A DNA stretch of 33,699 bases. Origin: a virus. The first letter of the stretch is position 1. The number at the start of each line of letters is the position of its first letter. Where the stretch lies: the IMG/VR virus record IMGVR_UViG_3300020197_000087, positions 1-33,699 of that record. One strand, given 5' to 3'. A model generated the notes under the pieces. It saw only the letters and a list, made by a program, of their open reading frames with translations, was not told the DNA's origin and made no database searches. This document shows, piece by piece, positions 21,213-27,479 of the stretch. A program made the position numbers and the translations under genes.

Positions 21213-22643
21213 ATGACTGACTTTTCCAACCTGATTTCCATGGTTCAGGTCCCCGCCGGATCGTTCCTGATGGGCTCGCCGCCAGATGAGAAGGGGCGCT
21301 ACGCCGATGAAGGACCCCAGCATGAGGTGACGCTGGAGAGCTTCCTCATGGGCCGCACCCCTATCACACAAGCGCAGTGGCGGGTGGTGGCAGAGGAGCT
21401 GCCGATGGTGATGGGGGTGCTGAACCCTGATCCGAGTTTGTTTAAGGGCGACGATCGCCCTGTCGAGAAGGTGAGCTGGCACGACGCCGTGGAGTTCTGC
21501 GCCCGCCTGAGCCAGGCCACAGGTCGCGCCTTTTCCCTCCCTAGCGAAGCCCAGTGGGAATATGCCTGCCGAGCAGGCACTACCACGCCGTTTCCCTTCG
21601 GGGAAACGATCAGCCCGGAGCACGCCAACTTCAACTCAAATGCCACCACGCCCGTGGGGCAGTACTCCGCCAATGCCTGGGGCCTTCAGGACATGAACGG
21701 AAATGTCTGGGAATGGTGCAAAGATCACTGGCACGACTCGTACAACGGGTCTCCTGCCGATGGGAGCGCTTGGGAAGACTGCCTGGGAAAGCTTTCAGGC
21801 GCCTCAGGCGCGGCGGCTCCTGGTTCGACCTACACCGCCTCTGCCGCTCGGCCTGCCGGCGCAGCTACCACCCGGCCAACCTCATTGACTTCGTTGGGTT
21901 CCGCGTCTCTGTCTGTTGCCCAGGATGACACCCTGGGAAAGTACGTAGGCGCCTCCTTCGCGGCGGCTCCTGGTTCTACGAGCCCAACAACTGCCGCTCG
22001 GCCTCCCGGCTCAGGTGCCGCCCGGCCGTCCTCAGCGGCAACGTTGGGTTCCGCGTCTGCTGCCCAGGATGACTGCCTGGGAAAGACACCAGGAGCCTTT
22101 TGCGCGGCGGCTCCTGGTTCTACGAGCCCAACAACTGCCGCTCGGCCTCCCGGCTCAGGTGCCGCCCGGCCGTCCTCAGCGGCAACGTTGGGTTCCGCGT
22201 CTGCTGCCCAGGATGACTGCCTGGGAAAGTCCTCAGGCGCCTTTTGCGCGGCGGCTCCTGGTACGGCGGCACTCGCGACTGCCGCGCCGCCTACCGGGAC
22301 AGCGATCACCCGGCCAACATCGGCGCCAACGTTGGGTTCCGCGTCTGTGTCTGTTTCCCAGGATGACTGCCTGGGAAAGCCCTCAGGCGCCGCCTCTTGC
22401 GCGGCGGCTCTTGGTTCTGCGGTCCTCTCGACTGCCGCTCGGCTTCCCGCTACGGGTTTCACCCGGACAACCGCGATCGGGGCTTGGGGTTCCGCGTCTG
22501 TGTCTGTTTCCCAGGATGAACGCATCCTGCGCGGCGGCTCCTGGGAATTCGGCGCTCCCCGCTTCTGCCGCTCGGCCTTCCGGAACGGCGCCCACCCGGC
22601 CGACATCGACGCCAATGTTGGGTTCCGCGTCTGCCTCTCCTGA
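21213..22643 (+). CDS. FGE-sulfatase / C-type-lectin-fold variable protein
   Basis: A 476-residue frame from ATG 21213; the frame is open upstream to 20994. Residues 1-189 are a formylglycine-generating-enzyme-like core: Val-Pro-Ala-Gly-Ser-Phe-Leu-Met-Gly-Ser, Pro-Ile-Thr-Gln-Ala-Gln-Trp, Pro-Val-Glu-Lys-Val-Ser-Trp, Leu-Pro-Ser-Glu-Ala-Gln-Trp-Glu-Tyr-Ala-Cys-Arg-Ala-Gly and Asp-Met-Asn-Gly-Asn-Val-Trp-Glu-Trp. Residues 190-433 are a repetitive Ala/Pro/Ser/Thr linker made by reading cassettes 2-6 out of frame. Residues 434-476 are cassette 7 in frame (Arg-Ile-Leu-Arg-Gly-Gly-Ser-Trp). DGR target proteins use this fold to bind ligands. Slippage at GGGAAAG sites would give shorter forms ending in cassettes 2-6. 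Confidence 0.8.
   Translation: MTDFSNLISMVQVPAGSFLMGSPPDEKGRYADEGPQHEVTLESFLMGRTPITQAQWRVVAEELPMVMGVLNPDPSLFKGDDRPVEKVSWHDAVEFCARLSQATGRAFSLPSEAQWEYACRAGTTTPFPFGETISPEHANFNSNATTPVGQYSANAWGLQDMNGNVWEWCKDHWHDSYNGSPADGSAWEDCLGKLSGASGAAAPGSTYTASAARPAGAATTRPTSLTSLGSASLSVAQDDTLGKYVGASFAAAPGSTSPTTAARPPGSGAARPSSAATLGSASAAQDDCLGKTPGAFCAAAPGSTSPTTAARPPGSGAARPSSAATLGSASAAQDDCLGKSSGAFCAAAPGTAALATAAPPTGTAITRPTSAPTLGSASVSVSQDDCLGKPSGAASCAAALGSAVLSTAARLPATGFTRTTAIGAWGSASVSVSQDERILRGGSWEFGAPRFCRSAFRNGAHPADIDANVGFRVCLS
21812..21928 (+). repeat. Variable cassette 2 (-1 frame)
   Basis: In the -1 frame this reads Gly-Gly-Ser-Trp-Phe-Asp-Leu-His-Arg-Leu-Cys-Arg-Ser-Ala-Cys-Arg, later Val-Gly-Phe-Arg-Val-Ser-Val-Cys-Cys-Pro-Gly-stop. 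The stop is the TGA at 21926-21928. Fused by slippage to the core it would complete a 238-residue protein of normal FGE-domain length. Confidence 0.8.
21962..22072 (+). repeat. Variable cassette 3 (-1 frame)
   Basis: Gly-Gly-Ser-Trp-Phe-Tyr-Glu-Pro-Asn-Asn-Cys-Arg-Ser-Ala-Ser-Arg, ending Val-Gly-Phe-Arg-Val-Cys-Cys-Pro-Gly-stop. It is identical over its full length to cassette 4, 144 bp downstream, which points to a recent tandem duplication. Confidence 0.85.
22106..22216 (+). repeat. Variable cassette 4 (-1 frame, identical to cassette 3)
   Basis: Same sequence as cassette 3 from Gly-Gly-Ser-Trp to the TGA and on through the next GGGAAAG. Only the short stretch between heptamer and GGSW differs (ACACCAGGAGCC in place of TACGTAGGCGCC). 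Confidence 0.85.
22250..22366 (+). repeat. Variable cassette 5 (-1 frame)
   Basis: Gly-Gly-Ser-Trp-Tyr-Gly-Gly-Thr-Arg-Asp-Cys-Arg-Ala-Ala-Tyr-Arg, ending Phe-Arg-Val-Cys-Val-Cys-Phe-Pro-Gly-stop. Here Ser of the Cys-Arg-Ser-Ala motif is Ala. Confidence 0.8.
22403..22519 (+). repeat. Variable cassette 6 (-1 frame)
   Basis: Gly-Gly-Ser-Trp-Phe-Cys-Gly-Pro-Leu-Asp-Cys-Arg-Ser-Ala-Ser-Arg, ending Gly-Phe-Arg-Val-Cys-Val-Cys-Phe-Pro-Gly-stop. The heptamer-to-GGSW gap is one codon longer than in cassettes 2-5. Confidence 0.8.
22533..22643 (+). repeat. Variable cassette 7 (frame 0, terminal)
   Basis: Arg-Ile-Leu-Arg-Gly-Gly-Ser-Trp-Glu-Phe-Gly-Ala-Pro-Arg-Phe-Cys-Arg-Ser-Ala-Phe-Arg, ending Val-Gly-Phe-Arg-Val-Cys-Leu-Ser-stop. 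It is in the same frame as the core, so it is the default C-terminus if no slippage occurs. Confidence 0.85.
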
Positions 22644-22644
22644 T

Positions 22645-22776
22645 ATGCGAATCCTGCGCGGCGGCTCTTGGTTCGACGATCCTCGCTACTGCCGCTCGGC
22701 TTACCGCGACAGGGCCCACCCGGACGCCCACCTTCAGAACAGGGGTTTCCGCGTCTGTTGCCTCCCCAGGACTTGA
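22645..22776 (+). CDS. Variable cassette 8, separate small frame
   Basis: A 43-residue frame from ATG 22645 (two bases after the preceding TGA): Met-Arg-Ile-Leu-Arg-Gly-Gly-Ser-Trp-Phe-Asp-Asp-Pro-Arg-Tyr-Cys-Arg-Ser-Ala-Tyr, ending Gly-Phe-Arg-Val-Cys-Cys-Leu-Pro-Arg-Thr. Alone it is too short to fold as the lectin-like domain. It may be a reserve cassette, a remnant, or translated by re-initiation. Its conserved positions match cassette 1 best, and variable positions again tend to be NNC codons. Confidence 0.5.
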   Translation: MRILRGGSWFDDPRYCRSAYRDRAHPDAHLQNRGFRVCCLPRT

Positions 22777-22798
22777 TTCTTTACCCTAATGCTTAAAA

Positions 22799-23392
22799 AT
22801 GCTTAAGAATGATCGCTGGATTAAAGAGCAGGCCGCCCTGGGAATGCTCCAACCCTTCCAGCCCACCCTGGTCCGCCATCTAGAACCCGAGGCCCGTTCA
22901 GGCCCGGTGCTCAGTTTCGGCTGCAGCTCCTATGGCTATGACCTGCGGCTGTCGGCGAAGGAGTTTCTGATCTTTCGCCATGTGCCGGGCACGGTGATGA
23001 ATCCAAAGCGGTTCAATCCAGCCAATTTGGAGCCCGTTGTCCTGGAGCGCGATGGCGACGGCGCTTACTTCATCCTTCCCGCTCATCCCTACGGGCTGGG
23101 TGTGGCTTTGGAGCGCTTGCGGGTGCCGCCCAACATCACGGTGATCTGCCTAGGCAAGAGCACCTATGCGCGACTAGGAGTCATTGCAAACATGACGCCA
23201 GCCGAAGCTAGCTGGGAGGGCCATCTCACACTGGAATTCAGCAACTCATCCGGCGCTGATTGCCGAATCTACGCCGAAGAAGGCATCTGCCAGTTGTTGT
23301 TTTTTGAAGGCGATCCCTGCGACACCACCTATGAAGATCGGCAGGGCAAATATCAGAATCAACCCGAACAGGTCACCTTGGCAAGAGTCTAA
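22799..23392 (+). CDS. dcd: dCTP deaminase
   Basis: A 197-residue protein of full family length. Recognisable blocks are Ser-Tyr-Gly-Tyr-Asp-Leu-Arg-Leu-Ser (around residue 45), Gly-Lys-Ser-Thr-Tyr-Ala-Arg-Leu-Gly, Trp-Glu-Gly-His-Leu-Thr-Leu-Glu-Phe-Ser-Asn (the last Glu being the catalytic residue), and Tyr-Gln-Asn-Gln near the C-terminus. It converts dCTP to dUTP and ammonia, feeding dTMP synthesis. From memory it resembles the marine/freshwater picocyanobacterial enzyme closely. The start is ATG 22799; a near-duplicate ATGCTTAA lies 10 bp upstream. Phages often carry dcd to tune nucleotide pools. Confidence 0.9.
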   Translation: MLKNDRWIKEQAALGMLQPFQPTLVRHLEPEARSGPVLSFGCSSYGYDLRLSAKEFLIFRHVPGTVMNPKRFNPANLEPVVLERDGDGAYFILPAHPYGLGVALERLRVPPNITVICLGKSTYARLGVIANMTPAEASWEGHLTLEFSNSSGADCRIYAEEGICQLLFFEGDPCDTTYEDRQGKYQNQPEQVTLARV

Positions 23393-23574
23393 TGGATTCA
23401 CTTTTCTCGTTTATTTTCGGGGCGTTTTTCTGCTGGTGCTTAATGAAGCTTCGGCAAACGGCGGCACCAACGGCACCACGTTGGTGGCACTGTGACATTC
23501 ATGGCGGCCAACAGCACGCCTGGGGCTGTCCCGAGTGCCTGCGCGAGTTGCGCAAGGAGCTGCGCCGCCGATGA
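23392..23574 (+). CDS. Small membrane-anchored Cys/His protein
   Basis: A 60-residue protein overlapping the dcd stop by 1 nt (TAATG). It begins with a hydrophobic helix (Leu-Phe-Ser-Phe-Ile-Phe-Gly-Ala-Phe-Phe-Cys-Trp-Cys-Leu), then has a Cys-Asp-Ile-His ... Cys-Pro-Glu-Cys-Leu zinc-ribbon-like end followed by a basic helix. It is coupled by ATGA to the helicase. Function unknown. Confidence 0.55.
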   Translation: MDSLFSFIFGAFFCWCLMKLRQTAAPTAPRWWHCDIHGGQQHAWGCPECLRELRKELRRR

Positions 23575-25013
23575 ACACCCGCGACGATCTGCAGGCGGAT
23601 GTGATCGCCAGGGTGTTGGGCGCGTATGCTGATGGCGCTCGCGCCCCCGTAGCGGTCTGCGCCACAGGGTTTGGGAAAACGTTTCTGTCGGCCCACCTGA
23701 TGAAGCGCTGGGCCGCGGCCGGGCAGACGACCTGGTTTCTGGCGCCGCTGGACAGCATCATGCTGGCCACCGCTCGTCGGCTGGAGGCCAACGGCCAGCG
23801 GTTCGGCTGGATTTGGGGCCAACGGGAGCAGGATCCGGACGCGCCGATCCAGATTGTTTCGGCGATGACGGCCGTTCGCAGGCTGGGGAGCCTCCGCAGG
23901 CCTGACCGGGTGATCGTCGATGAATGCCACCTCGCGGTAGCGGTCAGCTACCAGCGCGTGTTCGATGCCGTGGGCCGTCCGCTGATGTTGGGCCTGACCG
24001 GCTCGCCTCAGCGGACAGATCAGCGTGGTCTGGCAGCTGGGGGCTTTGATCGGCTGGTGCTGGGGCCTGAGGCTGCTGATCTGGTGGATCTCGGTCTGGC
24101 GCCCCCGGTGCGGGTGTTTAGCCACCCCGAGCCGCGCGTCGACAGCATTTTTATGACGCCCTTTCAGCTAGGAAACGCGCTCGAAACCTGGCAGCGGCTC
24201 GCGATCGATCCGCAGCGAGGCCCCCGGCCAACGGTGGCATTCTGCGGATCAGTAAATGCAGCCGAGTGCACCGCAGCGGACTGGGCCGCTGCTGGCTACC
24301 GGGCAATGGCGGTTCATGGGGGCAGCTCGCGTGAAGTGCGAGCCAGGGCAGAGCGAGAGCTACAGGAGGGCCATTTGGACCTGGTCGCGTGTGCTGACCT
24401 ATGGATCTGTGGCATTGACATACCTGAGCTGAGCTGCGTGCTGTGGCTGCGCCACACGGATTCGGTTGTCGTTTGGATGCAGGGGAATGGCCGCAGTTAT
24501 CGCCCCTGCAGCTGGCCGGACACTTTAATTCTGGATCTGGTGGGCAATGCTCGCCGGCCAGGGATTGGTCATCCGCTGGCGCGGCGCAATCATTTGTGGG
24601 AACTGGGTGGCGATGGAGGAGTAAGCAAGATGAAGGTGCAGCTCGCGCCAGTCAGCGTGTGTCCGAAGTGCAGCAGCTGCCATAGGAACGGGCCATACTG
24701 CGTTGATTGTGGATATGATTATAGAGAGCTTAAGCTGCCGAGAGGGTTGCAGATTATAAACGGACAGATTGTAGAGATGAAAATTACGGAGGAGCAGAAA
24801 GAGGCAGAAAAAAAAGCGGCAAAAAAGCGACGACAAGCCGAAGAAAAAGCTTGCTTTGTTCGTGGTAACCCGGCTGAAAGTTACAAGCTCTTTATGGCGC
24901 TTGCTATAAAGCGTGCGCACAGGGATCCAGAGGGATGGGTATATCACCAGCTTCGTATACGAGATCCAGCGACGTATGCACGTCGCTATGGTTCTCATTC
25001 CCGTTCACGCTAA
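23571..25013 (+). CDS. SF2 DEAD/DEAH-type helicase with zinc knuckle
   Basis: A 480-residue protein from ATG 23571. Motif I is Ala-Thr-Gly-Phe-Gly-Lys-Thr (31-37), motif II Asp-Glu-Cys-His (117-120), motif III Thr-Gly-Ser-Pro-Gln-Arg (143-148), and motif VI Gln-Gly-Asn-Gly-Arg-Ser-Tyr-Arg (303-310). A Cys-Pro-Lys-Cys...Cys...Cys-Val-Asp-Cys zinc knuckle follows near 363-379, then a Lys/Ala/Glu-rich helical tail. It is a typical phage replication/recombination helicase. The last 350 nt are more AT-rich than the rest, which may mark a replaced C-terminal tail. Confidence 0.88.
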   Translation: MNTRDDLQADVIARVLGAYADGARAPVAVCATGFGKTFLSAHLMKRWAAAGQTTWFLAPLDSIMLATARRLEANGQRFGWIWGQREQDPDAPIQIVSAMTAVRRLGSLRRPDRVIVDECHLAVAVSYQRVFDAVGRPLMLGLTGSPQRTDQRGLAAGGFDRLVLGPEAADLVDLGLAPPVRVFSHPEPRVDSIFMTPFQLGNALETWQRLAIDPQRGPRPTVAFCGSVNAAECTAADWAAAGYRAMAVHGGSSREVRARAERELQEGHLDLVACADLWICGIDIPELSCVLWLRHTDSVVVWMQGNGRSYRPCSWPDTLILDLVGNARRPGIGHPLARRNHLWELGGDGGVSKMKVQLAPVSVCPKCSSCHRNGPYCVDCGYDYRELKLPRGLQIINGQIVEMKITEEQKEAEKKAAKKRRQAEEKACFVRGNPAESYKLFMALAIKRAHRDPEGWVYHQLRIRDPATYARRYGSHSRSR

Positions 25014-25028
25014 TCACCCGCAAAAACA

Positions 25029-25469
25029 ATGATTAACTCAATCCGCCGTGACGCCATGGAACAACACGCATCACCCGCTCAAGGTAATAGGCCAACAGAC
25101 GCCACCCCGTCGCTGGACGACCTGCTGAGCCCCACGGGTCCGTATCGCCTCCGCGTCGATGAGCCGCTGGCCGAAGATGCCCAGATGATCAATGGCGAGT
25201 GGTGGCAGCCGGAGTATGGCTGCGATTCGGTGGCACATCTCCTGGATCTGATCCGCAGCCGGATTCTGCCCCACCTGCGCCCGCCTGTGAAGGGGATCGA
25301 CGTGCCTGGCCCCGATGGGGACTGGCTGGACGTCAGTGACTTGTGCATTGCCGAGGGCGTTGACGTCGCGGCAGGCGCCCGGCTGCTGCGTCGCTACCAA
25401 GAGGCGCTCCCCGCCCACGCCCTGCCGCTGCCCACCACCACCACCACCACGGAGACGACTGATGACTGA
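25029..25469 (+). CDS. Hypothetical early protein with poly-Thr tail
   Basis: A 146-residue acidic protein from ATG 25029 (ATG 25056 possible). It contains Trp-Trp-Gln-Pro-Glu-Tyr-Gly and a helix with His-Leu-Leu-Asp-Leu-Ile-Arg-Ser. It ends in His-Ala-Leu-Pro-Leu-Pro followed by six Thr, encoded by an ACC repeat. The same end sequence recurs in the protein at 26247-26573. No enzyme motif is visible. Confidence 0.5.
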   Translation: MINSIRRDAMEQHASPAQGNRPTDATPSLDDLLSPTGPYRLRVDEPLAEDAQMINGEWWQPEYGCDSVAHLLDLIRSRILPHLRPPVKGIDVPGPDGDWLDVSDLCIAEGVDVAAGARLLRRYQEALPAHALPLPTTTTTTETTDD

Positions 25470-25863
25470 CTTTCGATCTGCCAAGTCGCCTGCTGAGAGG
25501 GAGGTGGCGGCTATTCCATGCAACTGCTGGCTTGATGATGAGCCACCGTGCCCGTCTCGTTGTGTATTTGATGACCCACGCGAAGAAGTCAACAATTGCA
25601 CCTTCGCAACAATGATTGAAAGTGCTAACAAGAAAAAAACAGACTGCAAGTATTATGGCGTGATGACTGATTTTCGCGTTGAACTGCAAGCGTTATTTGA
25701 TGCTATAGAGCACATGTCGGCTTACTGCTTCGATGTGGAGGCATGGGAAAGTGCGCTTGACCGTGCCCGCGCCGCCCTGGCCTCCGAGCCGCAGGCCGAA
25801 GAAGATGTCGAAGCTTTTTGCTGGCTGAGGCGATCCTGCGATAGCGAGGAAGTTGAGCGATGA
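25462..25863 (+). CDS. MTDFR-family small protein, possible tandem fusion
   Basis: A 133-residue protein starting MTDFR, 8-nt overlap with the gene before. Residues 1-67 include Cys-Asn-Cys-Trp, Cys-Pro-Ser-Arg-Cys and later Cys residues. At residue 68 a second Met-Thr-Asp-Phe-Arg (ATG at 25663, in frame) begins a helical unit with 'Leu-Gln-Ala-Leu-Phe-Asp-Ala-Ile-Glu' and 'Ala-Leu-Asp-Arg-Ala-Arg-Ala-Ala-Leu'. That unit resembles the separate gene at 26566-26871. Either two proteins are made from one frame or an insertion has split one gene. Confidence 0.5.
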   Translation: MTDFRSAKSPAEREVAAIPCNCWLDDEPPCPSRCVFDDPREEVNNCTFATMIESANKKKTDCKYYGVMTDFRVELQALFDAIEHMSAYCFDVEAWESALDRARAALASEPQAEEDVEAFCWLRRSCDSEEVER

Positions 25864-26234
25864 AACAAATCATTTTAGCTTATCACCAGATGACACAAGA
25901 TCAACTTTTTTGTTTTAGATTGCTGAGTGACTTACTTGGCGGATGCAAATGTGTCCCTCTCGTATATAAAGATGGTTCGGGTATTAAAATATATATGTTT
26001 AGTGGCAGGCTGTCTACATTTGATTCCATTCTGCTGACTAAGTTGGTTTTTCTCTGCCATGACCGTTGCGTCCGGGCAGAGATAACTTCAAGCGGGTCGA
26101 ATCGTGTCGGCATCGCTTTAAGCCGACGCTATAAAAGAGATGGCGCTTTTTATGAGCGTCATCCAACCATTGAGCAGGCTCTAGAGCAGCATCGCAAGGA
26201 CTGGGGCAACACCTTCATAGCAAATACAAATTAA
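25860..26234 (+). CDS. Hypothetical protein
   Basis: A 124-residue protein, ATGA overlap with the gene before. It has a hydrophobic, Cys-containing N-terminal half (Leu-Leu-Ser-Asp-Leu-Leu-Gly-Gly-Cys-Lys-Cys-Val) and a basic C-terminal half with Arg-Arg-Tyr-Lys-Arg-Asp. It is AT-rich relative to flanking genes, suggesting separate origin. Not recognised. Confidence 0.45.
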   Translation: MKQIILAYHQMTQDQLFCFRLLSDLLGGCKCVPLVYKDGSGIKIYMFSGRLSTFDSILLTKLVFLCHDRCVRAEITSSGSNRVGIALSRRYKRDGAFYERHPTIEQALEQHRKDWGNTFIANTN

Positions 26235-26246
26235 CGAATCAAACTC

Positions 26247-26573
26247 ATGAAACCCTTTTTCACTCAAAACACAGACATAGTCTGCAAGCCGACACTTGAG
26301 CAGCTTGCAAACATGGTTGCGCAAATGTGGAACACCATCGCACTGCTGCAGCAACAACAACCCCAGCCAGTGCCGGTGAGCGAGCGGCTGCCGGGGCCTG
26401 AGGATTGCGATGCGGAGGGGAGGTGCTGGATGCTGAGCAAGTGCACGCCCGAATGGCGATTGATCTCAACCAAAGATCCTGGTGTTCCACATTTGCGCTA
26501 CGCCTTCTCTCACTGGCTTTCCGCCCACGCCCTGCCGCTGCCCACCACCACTACCACCGAGGAAAATGACTGA
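26247..26573 (+). CDS. DUF551-like small protein
   Basis: A 108-residue protein. Residues 40-95 follow the pattern of DUF551 phage proteins: Ser-Glu-Arg-Leu-Pro, an Asp/Glu-rich turn, Cys-Trp-Met-Leu, then Phe-Ser-His-Trp-Leu followed by Ala-Leu-Pro-Leu-Pro. In DUF551 this is 'ERLP...V...vtHWmPLP'. The ending shares the His-Ala-Leu-Pro-Leu-Pro-Thr tail with the 25029 gene. The N-terminal helix contains a Gln/Pro-rich run. Function unknown in the family. Confidence 0.55.
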   Translation: MKPFFTQNTDIVCKPTLEQLANMVAQMWNTIALLQQQQPQPVPVSERLPGPEDCDAEGRCWMLSKCTPEWRLISTKDPGVPHLRYAFSHWLSAHALPLPTTTTTEEND

Positions 26574-26871
26574 CTTTCGAGCGCTGTGTGCTGAGCTGCT
26601 ACGCGGGCTTGACGAAAATCGCCACCCGGAGGTGCGCTATCCAGGCGACTTACGCATTGTTATGGCACGCGCCCGCGACGCCCTTCTCCAGCAGCAACAC
26701 CCCCGCGAGGTTGAGCGGAAGCAAGAGCGGCATCTCATGCCTGACGACCTGATCCGCCGATTGATGGAAGAGCTAAAAAACTTCGATGATGCTGATCCTT
26801 ACCATGACTGTGCCGATTTAATACTTGAGGCTAGGCTTTTTCTTGAGAGGGAAGAGGAAAGGGCAAGTTGA
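26566..26871 (+). CDS. MTDFR-family small helical protein
   Basis: A 101-residue protein overlapping the gene before by 8 nt. It starts MTDFRALCAELLRGLDENRH, then has a helix with Met-Ala-Arg-Ala-Arg-Asp-Ala-Leu-Leu, and a charged C-terminal half. It is paralogous to the second half of the 25462 protein. The start overlaps and the preceding ACC-repeat/HALPLP end are duplicated in both places. Function unknown. Confidence 0.5.
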   Translation: MTDFRALCAELLRGLDENRHPEVRYPGDLRIVMARARDALLQQQHPREVERKQERHLMPDDLIRRLMEELKNFDDADPYHDCADLILEARLFLEREEERAS

Positions 26872-26958
26872 GGCTCGCGCCAATGACCCCCTTTGCTCTA
26901 TGCTGTGACAGCGGGTGAGTGGCCGGTTCGCCGGCCGCCATTCGCGCCAAGCATTGCC

Positions 26959-26979
26959 CCCGCCAAGGCGGGTTTTTTT
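26959..26979 (+). terminator. Rho-independent terminator
   Basis: Stem CCCGCC / GGCGGG with an AA loop, followed by T7. A second hairpin, GGCCGGTTCGCCGGCC, lies at 26921-26936. Together they close the 22.8-26.9 kb operon. Confidence 0.85.
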
Positions 26980-27014
26980 GTGTGCGGCAGAATTGGCGCA
27001 CCCGCAGAAACTCG

Positions 27015-27479
27015 ATGAACAGCACCTCCCGGCTGGAAATCCCGATGTGCAAGGCCGTCCGAGGGGCGTTGTGCCGAGGCCCCCTGGGCCAGCCGGGTGC
27101 CGTCCGCCTGTGGGAAAACCGGGTTGGTTTGGGGTGGACCGGGCAGTTTCAACTTGTCACGCGCCACAACCTGCAGCAGCTGCGCGGTGCTCTGCGCTCC
27201 GAGGACATGATCATTCGTGGCCCGCGTGCGCTCCCGGCTGGGTTCGAGCCCGGTAGCGGGGATCTGCTGGGCTATCGCTGCGTGCGGATCGAGCCCCATC
27301 ACGTGGGGCGAGTGGTGGCCGTGTTCACGTCGCTGGAGGGGAAGCGCCCTGGCGGCGGTCGGCTGGAGCCCCGTCAGCGGCAGTGGCGCGAGAATGTGGC
27401 TGCCGCAGGGGGAATTGCGGGGGTGTTCAGGTGCGAGGAGGAGGCGCGGGGAATCCTCGACAACTGGCCAGGGGTGTAG
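27015..27479 (+). CDS. VRR-NUC-type nuclease
   Basis: A 154-residue protein from ATG 27015. The pattern is that of phage VRR-NUC domains (PD-(D/E)XK fold): Gly-Ser-Gly-Asp-Leu-Leu-Gly-Tyr (Asp83), then Val-Ala-Val-Phe-Thr-Ser-Leu-Glu-Gly-Lys (Glu108, Lys110), then Glu-Pro-Arg-Gln-Arg-Gln-Trp (Gln121) and Ala-Ala-Gly-Gly-Ile-Ala-Gly-Val. Such nucleases process replication or recombination junctions. It lies directly before the Rad52-type gene. The stop codon is within operator O2. Confidence 0.8.
   Translation: MNSTSRLEIPMCKAVRGALCRGPLGQPGAVRLWENRVGLGWTGQFQLVTRHNLQQLRGALRSEDMIIRGPRALPAGFEPGSGDLLGYRCVRIEPHHVGRVVAVFTSLEGKRPGGGRLEPRQRQWRENVAAAGGIAGVFRCEEEARGILDNWPGV

Larger units (their letters stand above)
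21785..22379 (+). promoter_or_regulatory. Five GGGAAAG -1 slippery heptamers
   Basis: G GGA AAG heptamers occupy 21785-21791, 21935-21941, 22079-22085, 22223-22229 and 22373-22379. In all five the GGA codon is in frame 0 of the gene that starts at 21213. The -1 frame places Gly-Gly-Ser-Trp exactly 21, 21, 21, 21 and 24 nt after the heptamer. An AGGA, Shine-Dalgarno-like, lies 9 nt upstream of the last four. Cassettes 1, 7 and 8 have no heptamer. Confidence 0.7.

Noticed and set aside
22015-22776. 253-residue frame through the cassettes in the third frame
   Set aside because: Its sequence is Arg/Pro/Leu-rich and matches no FGE feature until cassette 8 at the end; it is a shadow of the repeated GC-rich DNA. 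Only the ATG 22645 part is kept.
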